A stretch of DNA of 64,000 nt from Adiantum capillus-veneris (GCA_014529385.2 CM043953.1:114417549-114481548); one strand, 5' to 3'. Shown: positions 42,681-54,544, counted from the first letter of the stretch. The notes: generated from the letters alone by a model not told the origin. Translations and numbers: made by a program.

Positions 42681-45260
42681 AACACTTTTGGGATACACGT
42701 CTCACATGTATTTATGCTCTGGACGAGTGATAGAATCCGATCCATTAGAGAGTGCCTCGAATTGCATGGGAACCCATTATCCACTCACATTAGGTTCCAT
42801 GCCTTTGGCTGGAACCCAAGGTAGTGCAACTCAAGACCCTCATATCGCATCTAGTGACTCTTCCTCTGACTACAACATCATGGAGGGATATCCTACACAA
42901 AACCATGAAAACTTCAAGTCAATACATGCATGTCTTTGCCCCACGGCATGGGTCTAGCGTGTATAGCCGCTTAAAAGAGACTTTTAGTCAAGCCACCCGT
43001 TTGGAGCCCACAACTAGTGAAGTGAACGAGGGCAATGGGGAGGTAGATTTGCCTTTCACTTCTCATGTAGACCCTATACTCCCCAAGGGTGCTCATGTTG
43101 ACATCCTACCTACTCTGTTTATTAAAGACCCTATTGAGCCATCACCCCCTAAGGTTCTACTACCCGATGGTAGGAGTCTTGCTGAAGTGCAAGAGATCAA
43201 ACGATATATGCAAGAAACGAGGGAGAGGAGAATTGAGAACCTACAAATGCTAGAACAAAGCCGAGCCATGAAAGCGAAGACCCCTATGACAACAACCATG
43301 CTAGTTGAGCAGCCGAGTGCTCACAAGATAGCAATCATGTAGGGTCAGGCGATGGGGAGCCATAATGCTTCCACTTCAAGGGGAAGCTCCAACACACCAA
43401 GCTTAGAGGGGATTTTTTTCACAAAAAATTGGGAGTATGACCTACAAATTAAGACATTGACCAACCTATACCTTGTGGGGTGGTTAGAGGTGGTAAAATC
43501 CATGTTTGGGGCCACAAGTTTAGAGGAGCAACAATGGATGATCTGTGATGTCATCCATGGTGTCGTCCAATTAGGGAGGCAAGACTAGGGAATTAACATT
43601 TCTTTGACGGGTCCTATGAGATTCTTGGATATAGGAAAGGCCAAACAACCAACCCTATCACAAATGGACACTCCCTCAATGAGTCCCATTGATGCTTTAT
43701 ATGTTTTTTTTCCTAGAGTTTTGATACCCGTTGAACCCACAAGCAATAGTTTCACATTCCCAAATTTGACTCATCTTTCCCTCGAAGAATCTATTGCTAC
43801 TATGCTGGTCCCACCGAAAAGTACACCTTGGACCTCATTTGTGAGTAAAGCACCACTACATAGTAGGACAATGCCCACAACAATACCTACAAGTGTACAT
43901 CAATCATATGTACCAATGGGCCCTCATACCCATGTAGCTTCCTTGTTTCGACAGCCTACACCCCACAACCACCCTATCCAAGTACTCATTCTAGTGGAGC
44001 CATACTAGCTACTATTAACATGTCATATCCTATGTCTACTATGCCTAGGGCCACACATGAACTTTGGGCTACCACATGGAACAACATCGTACTCAGCTTG
44101 GGACTCGAGGATCACCTGTATGCCTAACCCAATGCCAACCCCCATTCCAGATGCAGTCCCAAGAGTGCATGTCCCCACTATACCTGTTCACTTGGGTGAC
44201 TTGGCAATATTTTCTCAAGCCATCGATCGATCTATTGTTGAATTTATGCGTAACATGCCTGATAGAGAGCCTAGAAGTAAGGCAGTACAAGTAACAAGCT
44301 CACATAAAAGTACAGTTGGGATGGGGATGTTAGAAAGCATATTGAGGTATTTGAGCACATATGTGATTCCCTGGAAGAGCACAATGAGCTGCATAAATGT
44401 AAAGCTAATCTAAGTGGGAAGGCAGGGGGCTGGTATAGAACCCTACAAAATGAAGAGTGCACGAACTATCCTACTCTTAGGAGACTGCTCTTGAAAGAGT
44501 ACATACGAGAGGGAGTGCTTTGGGGTGTAGCATCTCAACTCCAAAAAGCCCAACGAGAGGAAGGAGATTCATTGAGAGACTTTATTAGTCTCTTGAAGCA
44601 TTTGAATTCTCGTCGTAATCAAATAAAGCGCTTCAGTAATAACCAATTCTGGATAGATTCATTAGGGGACTCCGACATGAGGATATCTATTATGGCCTAG
44701 TCATTAGAGGTATCACCACTTGGGAAGAAGTCACCATCAATGCAATCCAATTGGAGGACAATTTAATGATTCAAGGAGAAAGAGTGTCTGTTGAGCCTAA
44801 ATCTACTAGCTCGCAAGCATTGGGGCATGGGCCAATGACCATAAAGCCTATTGTAAAAAAAGCAAAGATATTTGAGATGCCTTTAGCAGATCTCACCAAG
44901 GCCATTCAAGAAATTCTTAGAGATAATCGTGCCTCAAAAAACAATCATATGTATCTAAGACGGGAACAACAATGGTGCTCAGTTTGCTTTGGTCCACATA
45001 GCACTAGTGAATGCCCTACATTTAGAGTAAAATTCAACGGGAATTTCAATGCATGTGGTAGGTACGATCACCAAGCTAAGGATTGTATAATGTTCAAACG
45101 TGTGATGGCGAATAGACCACCCTTGGCCTGGACGGATTCACCTCGAGTTCTTGCATTGATGTCTGTCCCACCTGTTGAACAACTATTGCAACACATGGTT
45201 CTTAGAGCCCAAAATGTTGCTCAAGCTACATCGTTACCACCTCTAGTGCTAGGACCATAG
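42680..45260 (+). pseudogene. Ty3/gypsy gag of the large element, frame-broken
   Basis: Pieces in order: 42824-43342 (PDGRSLAEVQEIKRYMQETR), 43352-43588, 43604-44008 (Pro/Thr-rich), 44057-44413 (RSIVEFMRNM), 44395-44700 (capsid core: KANLSGKAGGWYRTLQNEE, then LQKAQREEGDSLRDFISLL) and 44751-45260. The last carries CSVCFGPHSTSEC, a CX2CX3HX4C finger, and a second, degenerate finger NACGRYDHQAKDC with its first Cys lost. At least four frame changes separate them. Gag forms the virus-like particle that packages element RNA. Order and strand agree with the pol that follows. Confidence 0.75.
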
Positions 45261-45941
45261 CCCCCGCATCCAAGAGTCACCCATGTGAATCATATGGGTT
45301 GCGAGCCATCTAGTGCTTGTTTGGAAGGTTGTGAGGAAGATATAGATCCTAATATTGCCTATGGGATGGATGCACTTGAAGAGTGTCCACAATACTACAT
45401 GGAGGACTATTGGGGACAAGTCAAACCTGTTTATCAAGTAGCTCCTCTTGCAACAAGATGCCAAAATATCAATCTCACTGCCAAGAGACCACCTCTTCAA
45501 TGCTACGAGTGTAGCTGAGTGTCCTATTGGACTACAAAAGAATGCCACACTAGTGCATACAAATAAAGGGAGCACATCTACAATGTCGATACTCATGTGT
45601 AATCAATGCGGCATCAATCATTTGTTTGATTTCCCAATGTCCTAATAATCTGAATGCACCAAGGATGACACCATTGAACTTAATTGAGATTACTGAGGTG
45701 TCATCACGAAGTACCCTGGTGGTACCCAGTAAATGTACTCACACAATCTATGCTCCAAAAACCAAAATTATATTCTTGAAGAAAGAGATGTGGCAGCAAA
45801 CACCCAATCCAAGAAGAAGAAGAAAACAGGAAGGAAGAGATCACAAAAGATAACGAAGTCAAACCCCAATTCAAAGACTAACATAGGGACTGGTGACGAC
45901 CCCGTGTATACTAATGACGCTGGAAAGGGGGAAATGTGAAA
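45261..45941 (+). pseudogene. Cys-rich gag-pol linker of the large gypsy element
   Basis: Broken reading with PLQCYECS and a later MCNQCGINHLFDFP, possibly further zinc-finger halves. A lysine-rich stretch follows (SKKKKKTGRKRSQK, about 45800-45850). Downstream of it is the purine run GGAAAGGGGGAAA (about 45924-45936). Confidence 0.45.
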
Positions 45942-47515
45942 ACACCCAACACATAATATGATAGCCTCTCTATAGCCCAGTGATTCCATAGCACCCCTAT
46001 CCCCCTTAGTAATCACACTCCTAGATATCCAATCTGCAAACCGCAACTGTTCCGTGCCCGTTCTCGACCACCCCAGACTATACACACTCAGTCGCAAGGC
46101 ATACCATGATGGATTTCATCTGCAATCCTGGCACTGCATATCCACATGCATGCTCCTCAAAAATCCATCAACATACAGCTCCTTACCCAAATCTCTTAGA
46201 TACACAACCCTCACATTAGCATGAGAGCGATGGAGAAATTGATATATTTATCAAGAACGTAACTAGAACAATATGATAGTGCAGATCATGCTCCTTTCAG
46301 TTAGAAAAGTTACAAAGATGAATCCTATTAAAGAAAATCTTCGCTTTGTCCTCTTGCTAATGGCAATCCAAACTAGTGCTACTAGCAAACCCTTTTTTTT
46401 TGCTTTGGCGGCTCTGCATAAGCACATCAACTCAGTGTTTGTCTCATCCCGATTGTAGCTCTTGACCCCTTTTCTCTACTCCTTCCCTCATCTCGCCCCT
46501 TCACACCAATAAATCCCCAAGCCTGCTCACCTTGATACGACATCCCTCCACGCTTTTTAGCCCTGCACACAGCCAATCCTTCAAATGGTGTTCCTTCTCT
46601 GGCTCTTAGTCGCGAAGGCCGCAACCCACCACTAGCTTTGCCACGCCCTCTCTTTTCTCCAACATGCAGCTCCCCGACCTCTCCTTGTGCCCTGCAACAC
46701 CTCCTCTTGTGCTGCTTTTGGCCATCCGAACTCTCGCCATCCACTGTCCACCACCCGTCCTCTATAGGCCTTCAGGCCTTCTTGAGCCTAGCCCACACCC
46801 CTGCTCTACCAGCAGCTCTCGACCACCTCTCCTCTATGTTCCCACTCTTAGCTCTCAGCTCCCCCCAAACCAGCACCTTCATCTCCTTGTGCCCTCCTAC
46901 CCACGGCTCCCACAACCCTTATGTTCTCTCGACAATGCGCCCTCCTGCCAGTGCTACCATCCCCCACAACCCTTATGTGCAGCGCTATCTGATGGCGTTC
47001 CATGCATGCCAATGGGCTGATCCCTCCAGATGGTGTTTTTTCCATGCATGCCAACCACCTTGCAAAACGTTTTTTTTATTATCAAAGACTTTGACTTGGA
47101 CCATGACCATGTCGAGCACCGCATTCCTTTGCCTAAACTTCATGGCAATGACCAAGGCACCATCCCTAGTAGACATCAATCCCCACAATGGTTCTTGGCC
47201 ACTCATATTGCCATTGAAAAAATGACGACCATTGCTTTGGCCTTTGACTTTTGTTCAATGTGCTAGCCAATTAAATAGCCCCATCACTTATGCACAGGAG
47301 AAACCGTTGCATTATTGATCTTGACCACTAATCCGGCATATACTTCTCCCTATTTTTCCAAATATGAAGCAAATGCCACATTTCGCAGGCACATCTGGAT
47401 CGCGTTTGTTGCACTCTCCATCTAACACTTACTCAAGCATTCCCCATCATGCTACTGCTTTCCACACTGCTGCTACAGGAACTTCCATAGGTTGACATAC
47501 ATTAGGTGCACCAAC
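45937..47515. mobile_element. Probable insertion inside the gypsy gag-pol linker
   Basis: The segment begins TGTGAAAACACCCAACAC after a purine run, an LTR-like start. It is pyrimidine-rich at 46440-47200, and the gypsy coding theme resumes only after about 47520. ACGCTGGAAA occurs at both edges (about 45919 and 47513). The 195-residue frame at 46638-47225 is Pro/Ser/Leu-rich with no domain and is doubtful as a gene. The class of insertion is undetermined. Confidence 0.35.
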
Positions 47516-47529
47516 GCTGGAAATGATTC

Positions 47530-48585
47530 TAATTCAAGTGAGACCATGGAGACTAAAACAACCATCTAAAAAGAAAAAAAAGAGGAAGATCATGATGAGC
47601 CACAATGGACACAACCCATGGAACATAGGAAGAAGATCGGAACGTATCCAAACCCTATAGAGGAGATTGAGCAAGTCAAGCAATCAAGGAGTTTGGTAGA
47701 TGAGACCCAAAGGAACCAATACCAAGGAAGATACAAATTACAGACACAATGTTTCCTACACAAAATCAACCTCACAAAGACCATAGACCACTAGCCATAC
47801 CTAGTGTCATCCAAGAAGAAAGTGACTATAAGTCGTTGTGGGCATACTCCCTTCTTGTTGGAGAGGATGTTTACAGAGGGATTACCTGACCCTATTGAAG
47901 AAATGGAGATTCCATCTTCTCCATGTCAAGGAACTGAATCCCAAAAATCTCCAATAAATATTGCCAAATTCATGGGTTTCATGGCTTCAAAAGTTAGAAC
48001 CACCATCATGTCTAAACTATATGGAGACCCCGAGTTATTCCTAGCTCTTCGAGCTTTCCTCAATGGAAAACTAAAAGTCGGGTTACCACAATTTGCACCG
48101 ATAGCTAGGTCTAAGGAAGTGTTAGTAGAGGAGGAACCCTTAGATCCACAACCCAACCTGGATGAGAACTCTGTTGTTGAAATACATGTTAATAAGTTGA
48201 GAGAGTACTTTGAAGGCAATGAATCCAATGTGACCTTACCAATCACTACCAAAGGATTAACTATGAAGGGAATCCTTGATGGGGCACTGGGGTTAGCATT
48301 GTAACTAAAAATTGTTGGGAATCTTTGGGGAGACCTCACTTTGGGACTACAAACGTAGTGGTAAAGATGGCCAATGGGACCATTGTTAAACCCATTGGGA
48401 TGCTAGAAGAGCTCAAGATCAAGGTTCTTGGACACAAGGGAGACACAAGGTAAGGCACACCCTCATTGTTATGGATTTTTCCAAGCACACTATGTCATCT
48501 GAGATGATATTAGGACGTCCTTTCATGGGGGAAGCAAGAATGGTGAATGGCTGGTCTAAAAACCATGTCTACAGTTCCAAGACTC
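47530..48585 (+). pseudogene. Ty3/gypsy aspartic protease region
   Basis: The open piece 47804-48304 carries a spacer (TPFLLERMFTEGLPDPIEEM). It then has LPITTKGLTMKGILDG and, after a frame change near 48290, GGTGVSIV, giving the catalytic triad DGG rather than DTG. KMANGTIVKPIGMLEELKI and SEMILGRPFMGEA follow, the protease C-terminal ILG.PF(M) motif. It cleaves Gag-Pol in intact relatives; here it is broken by at least one frameshift. Confidence 0.7.
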
Positions 48586-48586
48586 T

Positions 48587-49012
48587 GTGATTCAAGTTGA
48601 CCTTGTGATTGGTCGACCACATCCTTTAGGATACAAATTTATAATTGACCATCGATCTGACATCACAATTCACTCGGCCCCATTGCAGTATTGTTACATG
48701 TGTAAAAAGGACACTGATGTTGGAGAAGATTCTCCTTATATGGATGTTCTACTTGGAATGGCTAAGTATGACAATGTAGATTGGGTCCACCTAGCGGCAA
48801 CCATAGACACTTGGGGAAATAGAGGGATGACTTGGGTAACACCTAAGGGGGACGAAGTGCCACAACTCGTACCTTTAAATATGATAGGAGCAATGCATAT
48901 AGTTTCTGATGACCTACCACATGAAGGCTTGACGGACATTAGAACCAGTAGCGTCTCAGAAGACTATAGCCCACACGATTCGGAGTCGGAATCATCATTT
49001 GAAATTGACTAA
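48587..49012 (+). CDS. Spacer ORF between protease and RT
   Basis: A 142-codon frame that continues the gag-pol reading after the protease. It contains CYMCKKDTDVGEDSPYMD and an acidic, serine-rich end (DSESESSFEID). No known domain. In long plant gypsy polyproteins a variable linker lies here. The next 500 bp are a degenerate polar linker. Confidence 0.4.
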   Translation: MIQVDLVIGRPHPLGYKFIIDHRSDITIHSAPLQYCYMCKKDTDVGEDSPYMDVLLGMAKYDNVDWVHLAATIDTWGNRGMTWVTPKGDEVPQLVPLNMIGAMHIVSDDLPHEGLTDIRTSSVSEDYSPHDSESESSFEID

Positions 49013-49535
49013 GAGGACAAAGAATCTAAGTTAAATGTTGGTGCAAATGTGGCGAAAAACCATTCAGGGCCCAGTGGTACCCTAGATGACAATCTATCCC
49101 GGAGAGGAGAAGACACAAGTAGCGATTCTTCTAGCAACTTGGCACTAGAGACCGGCCATAATCAAAAATCAGACAATAGGAGTAATCTAAATGAGAGGCG
49201 ATGATATCGATCCAATGTACGTGCTAGGATAAATGAATAGAAATTTATAGTAGAATAACTGAGTTATATGGGGGCATGTGATGCTCATTGAAAGTTGGTA
49301 GATAATTGCGGTGAATACCTTCAAAGTGTCAGTCCACAAGCCATTGACATTGCACAGTTAGAGGCTGCAAAGAAGCCAAAGTTGAGCCGTACTGTAAGGA
49401 GACGCCAAAACTGAGAGTTAGCTCAACAACTAAGGGAAGTGGAAGCAAAATAATAGTCCACAACACAACAAGATCCCACGGACTTACACCCTACACCTGA
49501 TCATTTTAAGTCCTACACCATGGAGGAGTGTAAGG

Positions 49536-50470
49536 TTGTGTATACAAAGGCCCAAAAAACACCTATCAATGGGAAGTAATGGAGTCTATGATGGTCCGGT
49601 GATAATAAAAGAAATAGAGTTAGCAAACCCAGGTGAGGAGTCCAAACCTATTTTCATTACCCAAGACCCGACAGAGACTGAGGAATATGTACTTAAGGAG
49701 CTCCTCAAGGAATTCAAGTATATATTTGCTTGGACATATCATGACATGAAGGGTGTTTCACCTTCCATAGTGCAACATACAATTTCAATGATTAACACTG
49801 CTAAACCAGTCCAACAAAGACCCTACCCAATGAATCCTAAGTATGCAAAAATTATCCAGAAGAACTTGAAAAGCTTATCAAATGTGGATTCATATACCCT
49901 ATTGAGCACTCAAAATGGGTGTCTCCAATAGTTATTGTGTCTAAAAAGAATGGGAAACTCAGAGTGTGCGTGGATCTCAAGAAGGTTAATCCACTAGAAG
50001 AGATCACTATCCACTGCCATATTCGAAACATGTACTTGAGAGAGTCGCAAAAAAGGAAGCTTATAACTTTTTAAATGGGTACTCTGGTTACAATCAAATC
50101 ATGATTGTGCTAGAGGACTAAGCTAAAACCACTTTTATAACTGAATTTAGAGTGTTCGCATTTCGTGCTATGGCTTTTGGCCTAACCAATGTCCTTGCTA
50201 CATTCCAAAGATTAATAAACACTGCTTTTAGGGAATATTTAAGGAAGTTTTGCAAAGATTTTCTAGATGACCTTTGTGTTAATTCTTTGTGGAAAGAACA
50301 TCCATCATGTTTATGAGAAGTGTTTGAAAGGTGCAGATTGTATCACATCTCATTAAACCCTTTCAAGTGTCAATTTTGGGTTAGACATGGAGTCATTTTA
50401 GGACATATCTCGGACATATAGTATCGAAGAATGTGATCAGCCCACACATGAGAGGAAAATCAAAACCTTT
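49536..50470 (+). pseudogene. Ty3/gypsy reverse transcriptase (N-terminal and palm)
   Basis: The first frame (49536-49931) has IELANPGEESKPIFITQDPT, FKYIFAWTYHDMKG, IVQHTISMI and RPYPMNPKYAK, the conserved lead-in to RT in Tat-like gypsy elements. Other frames continue with WVSPIVIVSKKNGKLRVCVD (49.92-49.98 kb) and, near 50.26 kb, DFLDDLCVNS, the catalytic Y/F-x-DD box as FLDD. At least four frameshifts and stops. Lineage (Tat/Athila side) is tentative. Confidence 0.8.
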
Positions 50471-50476
50471 TCCAAT

Positions 50477-51060
50477 TTGCTACTACCTACAAACTATAAA
50501 GGAGTTCAAACGTTCATGGACCATGTTGGTTATTATCAATGGCTTATTTTAAACTTTGCGGAGATAGCCTGTCCATTGTACAAGCTTCTTATTGAGTTTC
50601 ACTGGACCGCGAAGTGTGACCATACTTATGAGGTATTAAAGAGAGCCTTGACAAGTGCCCCAATCCTACGAGTTCCCGATTGGAATGTAGTTTTTCATGT
50701 GTATATCGATGCATCGAACTTTGCTATTGGGTGTGTTTTAGCTCAACTAGGAGAACATAATTTGGACTATCCCATTAGCTTTGCAAGCCGCCAACTGAAT
50801 GATGCTGGGAGAAACTATACCACTACAGAGCGGAAAGGTTTAGGTATGATTTATGCAGTAAAAAAATTTTGTTATTACCTTTCTGCCAAGAAGTTTGTTT
50901 TTTAAGTGGATCATCAAGCGTTGTTGTATCTAGTAAACAAACCATGCTCCACAGGAAGAATTACATGATGGTTATTAATTCTTCTTGAGTTTGATTTTTA
51001 TCGTCATGGTGAGACTCGGTAAAAGGTATGTCACGGCTGATCATTTGTCTCGCATACCCA
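50477..51060 (+). pseudogene. Gypsy RNase H
   Basis: The open piece 50477-50905 starts with the RT connection (QTFMDHVGYYQWLILNFAEIA). RNase H follows with VYIDASNFAIGCVLAQ (first catalytic Asp), TTERKGLGMIYAVKKF (Glu) and, after a TAA at 50903, VDHQALLYLVNKP (TDHQAL equivalent). VTADHLSRIPNGE-like sequence is seen near 51030-51070. Confidence 0.85.
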
Positions 51061-51179
51061 ATGGTGAAGCCCCCCCACTGGATTCGATGATGAATTACCT
51101 GATACTTCCCTATTCCTAGTCGAGACCATGCCTGAATGGAGTGGAAAGATTATAAACTTTTTAGTTAATGGTTTTCCAC

Positions 51180-52317
51180 CCAAAGAGCTTTGTAAGGATA
51201 TAGCTCAAAAGCTACTAAAGGAATGTGAACCTTATTCTCTAATTGTAGGTACTCTCTACAAGCTAGGGAGGGAAGGATGATATTCTTAGACGATGTGCTC
51301 ATGAGGATGAGTATTTGTACATACTGCAAGAAGCACACATGAACATAGCCGAAGGACATTTTTTAGGAGAACTAACTGCCAGGAAGGTGTTGCAATCAGG
51401 CTATTGGTGGCCCACCTTATTCAAAGATGCCTCACTTTTTGCAAAATGATGTGATGAATGCCAACATTACAAGACCACACAATGGAAGGATCAAATGCCT
51501 TTACATCCTATTAAAGTGATCCAGCCATTTGAAAAATGGGGTTTAGACTTTGTAGGCCCAATTAGTCCGGCAGTCCGTAACACCTAATCCTGATGTATTA
51601 TTGTTGAGACTGACTATGTGACAAAGTGGACAGAAGCTAAGGCAACACGCAAGGTTGATGAAAGGCCAACCGCTAAGTTTCTCTTTGAGAATATTATTAC
51701 ATGATTTGGTTGTCCCTTTGAAATTGTGAGTGATAACGGCACTCATTTTAAAGATCAAGTGATAAAGGGAACTTACAACAAGCTTCATGATATCCCACCA
51801 TAAGTCGACAGTTTATTATGGCCAAGTTGAGAGTACCAACAAGAGTTTAATTTCTATCTTGACCAAGATGGTAGAGGCTCATTGCACAGATTGGGATTTG
51901 AAGCTAACATCAGCTCTATGGGCTTATCGTACTGCGTACAAAGTGGCTATTATTTGTACACCATTCAAGATGGTATATGGCCAAAAAGCAGTTATGCCAT
52001 GGAAGTTTGTCATTCCTAGTCTTCGAGTAGCTTCACTAGAAGGTTGGGATGGTAACCGTGTACTTGAGCGTTTATATATCCTTGAGTGGTTAGATGAAGA
52101 GAGGCAATTGGATGTGCAAAATGCACTTGTCGAGAAGGATAGGCGAAAAAAATGGTTTGATCTTCATTTAAAGAACAAGGATATCAAGGTTGGGGATAAA
52201 GTTCTTATGTATGGAGTGCCTAACGAGAAGAAAAAGTTAAAATATGCGGAAAAAGGACCATATAGAGTATTCAAAATCACCCCACAAGGTACCATTCGTG
52301 TGAAAACTCTTAATTGA
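51180..52317 (+). pseudogene. Gypsy integrase
   Basis: The H2C2 zinc-binding module is at 51.33-51.48 kb (EAHMNIAEGHFLGELTARKV, WWPTLFKDASLF, stop, CDECQHYK). The core begins WGLDFVGPISPA at 51.54 kb (first Asp) and continues with EIVSDNGTHFKDQ at 51.72 kb (second Asp) and YYGQVESTNKSLISILTKM at 51.82 kb (Glu). The intact frame 51787-52317 then covers WAYRTAYKVA and the GPY-like end KKKLKYAEKGPYRVFKITP. Stops near 51450, 51585 and 51785 inactivate it. Confidence 0.85.
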
Positions 52318-52484
52318 GTGAAAACCATTGGATTCTTTGATGGAAGTAAATTTAAAAGATACTATGATCCTTTAGGCCAAGAGGAGCTACATGCCATTCA
52401 TCACAAGAAGGCAGCCAAGGCACAAGCAGAATTGAAAAAGATACAAGCTCAAGTAGAGGCTCAAGAGAGACAACAACGTATTAC

Positions 52485-53012
52485 GTGCCAATGAGAGGCC
52501 AAAGTGGAGTTACACATGCATTTCAAGTTGATTCTGAGAACAATTCGGTAGATTCAGACCCACCTCTACGATACCCCATTGAGTTAAATAGCACCTATGG
52601 AAAAATGCTATATAACGCTTTATTGGACACAAGAGCTAAATATAATCTATTATCCTATGGAGTGTGGTGTCAGTTGCCGTCTTTATTTGTGAGTAGCATC
52701 CAAGTCAAGGGTATTAACAAGAAGAAAACTATTACCCTTGGAATCTTGCACACTCCTATCAGTCATGACAACGAGGCCGTGGCTCAAAGCATTTTGATCA
52801 TGCATGCGGGTGCTATGGAGGGCAACATAAACCTGGGATGTAAGTGGATGTCTACAACTAAGTGTACTATCGATTGGGAAACTGGGAGTATCATGACACA
52901 AAAACAAACTCTCAATCCTACACTCAAGCGACAGTCCATGAGTTATCGCCTCTTGAGGGAACATAGAATAGAACATTGCATATCCAAAAGGTTGAAACAT
53001 CTGTCCCTATAG
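52485..53012 (+). CDS. Post-integrase ORF with an aspartic-protease-like fold signature
   Basis: An intact 175-codon frame 170 bp after the integrase. Residues 42-58 read LYNALLDTRAKYNLLSY, shaped like the retropepsin active site (hydrophobic-DTGA..N) but with DTR in place of DTG. Residues 113-131 read GNINLGCKWMSTTKCTIDW, like the ILG.(D/E)WL...IDW segment at the C-terminal end of retropepsin domains. The spacing (~65 residues) fits one protease monomer. The element already has a protease at 48.2 kb. Inference: a second, probably inactive protease-like domain, or a segment of another element's gag-protease joined here. Confidence 0.5.
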   Translation: MPMRGQSGVTHAFQVDSENNSVDSDPPLRYPIELNSTYGKMLYNALLDTRAKYNLLSYGVWCQLPSLFVSSIQVKGINKKKTITLGILHTPISHDNEAVAQSILIMHAGAMEGNINLGCKWMSTTKCTIDWETGSIMTQKQTLNPTLKRQSMSYRLLREHRIEHCISKRLKHLSL

Positions 53013-53596
53013 CACAACCCTCTAAAGCTTCAAATTTTGTGGCTAAAACAAAGAATGAGGCACCCACGACTCAGCATGATTTGTCAAGGGCAACATACAA
53101 ATGGGTCCCTAAAGCTTTGTTAACAACCATTTTCAATGCTCAATCTGGTTCAAAACAGAAGCCTTGTAAGAGACACCCCACTCACCCCAAGAAATTTAAG
53201 GAAACATTATGTTGGATTCCTAAGCGACCATTAGAAGCCCAAGGCTACTATGACGCGAATGATCAAATCTGGGTGCCTAAACTTAAATTGTGTCCTACCT
53301 TGTCACCTATAGGCCCATGTGACTCGAATCTTGTAACTATGGAGCCCATTGAAGACTACAAAAAGGGAAAGATTACGGAATACGACACACCTGTTCCAGA
53401 GCTAGTTTGGGTACCAAAGCAAGAACAATTTGTATCTCTTAGCTCAAGAATAGGAAATTCAAATGAAGCGTCATGTAGTTCATCCATAGAAATACAAGCT
53501 TCTACACAACCTCCACCTACCACTGTAAATATCCAAAAAAACAAGAAAGAAGTAACACCTCCCATTGTAAGTTCACCACCTAAAGCAACGTTATAA
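52976..53596 (+). CDS. Post-integrase ORF with four W(V/I)PK motifs
   Basis: A 206-codon frame overlapping the previous ORF by 37 bp. It has YKWVPKALL (about residue 41), LCWIPKRPL (about 76), QIWVPKLKL (about 96) and LVWVPKQEQ (about 141), separated by polar Lys/Pro/Ser-rich linkers. The tail is QASTQPPPTTVNIQKNKKEV. No transmembrane segment, so not an obvious envelope. I do not recognise a family. A single related motif (IWIPK) occurs after a protease-like stretch at 36.4 kb. A role cannot be assigned. Confidence 0.5.
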   Translation: MHIQKVETSVPIAQPSKASNFVAKTKNEAPTTQHDLSRATYKWVPKALLTTIFNAQSGSKQKPCKRHPTHPKKFKETLCWIPKRPLEAQGYYDANDQIWVPKLKLCPTLSPIGPCDSNLVTMEPIEDYKKGKITEYDTPVPELVWVPKQEQFVSLSSRIGNSNEASCSSSIEIQASTQPPPTTVNIQKNKKEVTPPIVSSPPKATL

Positions 53597-53747
53597 GTAA
53601 GATCATGGGAGAGTACCTTACCACCCTTGCAACTTGATGAAGTGCATAGGGTGGTGGAAGTCTATTGGTATAAATCTTCACCCATTACAACTTGGAACAA
53701 ATGGTTTCAAAGGGTGACAACATCTTTCCAAAGGTATGATCTACCCA

Positions 53748-53850
53748 AGGAATGGGGGATGTTGGTGACATCCATCACTTGCTTGCTTCTCCCTTAATCT
53801 TCCTCCCCGACCTCTTAACCTCCTAATCTTAGGGAATGTATATATATAGC
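53748..53850 (+). promoter_or_regulatory. Polypurine run, LTR-like start and TATA box
   Basis: AAGGAATGGGGGA ends at 53759 and TGTTGGTGACATCCATCAC begins at 53760. GTATATATATAGCC is at about 53838. This is the expected arrangement at a 3' LTR start of the large gypsy element, but no matching 5' LTR start was found. Confidence 0.35.
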
Positions 53851-54099
53851 CCTATGCTAAATCCAAAAAAAAAAAGAGAGTAAAAGAGCAAGAGCCACCA
53901 AACAAAGAGCTTGAAACCAACAAAATCTCGTCCATAATAATAAACTCTTAATGACACTTCATGCACAATGACACAACTCTTATGATATTTGCAAACTAAG
54001 CAAAGTCTATATGTATGTACTATGTATAGATATGGTCAAATTATTTTGAGTCAATGTAAACCAAAGAGATCCCAAAAGATCAATTAAGTCTTTACGTGG

Positions 54100-54541
54100 A
54101 AACGAGGCATCTATCATAAACACTTTGGGGGGTCAAACAAAGGGAACCATTCAGGCAATGATTTCATGTGCGATCTCCTTTATCGTATTAACTAGACTGT
54201 CTTCTAAGTGAGCCTCTAGTCAGCCCTGGGACATGAAACACTCGTCTATCACGATTAAACAGCTTAATTGACCATAGAGAATCGTGAAGCTTGCCCATGG
54301 AGTTAATAGTTGGCATGTAGTCCCTGTTGACAGTTAAATTAGCGACCCTATACCTTTTGATTTGTTGACCTTTACAAGTACTTATGTGTTTGATTCTATT
54401 GTATTTTAATGTTTATTGCTCAACAAATTGTTTAACATTCGATTACCAATCACTCTATGTGCTTGTTGACTGCATATGATTTTTAATCATCCATGTTCTT
54501 ATGAGAATGTAGTTACTGTGCCATTTTTTTGTTGATTCTGT
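54100..54541 (+). mobile_element. Gypsy terminal internal region, inverted match to 63340-63790
   Basis: GGGGGGTCAAACAAAGG, GCCTCTAGTCAGCCCTGG and TTAAATTAGCGACCC all recur in reverse complement at 63.54-63.77 kb. There is no ORF. It is the non-coding stretch that leads into the GA-bearing LTR. Confidence 0.6.

Positions 54542-54544
<3 letters not shown>

Noticed and set aside
46638-47225. 195-codon ORF
   Set aside because: Low-complexity pyrimidine-rich sequence giving Pro/Ser/Leu; no domain, and overlapping frames on both strands are also open.
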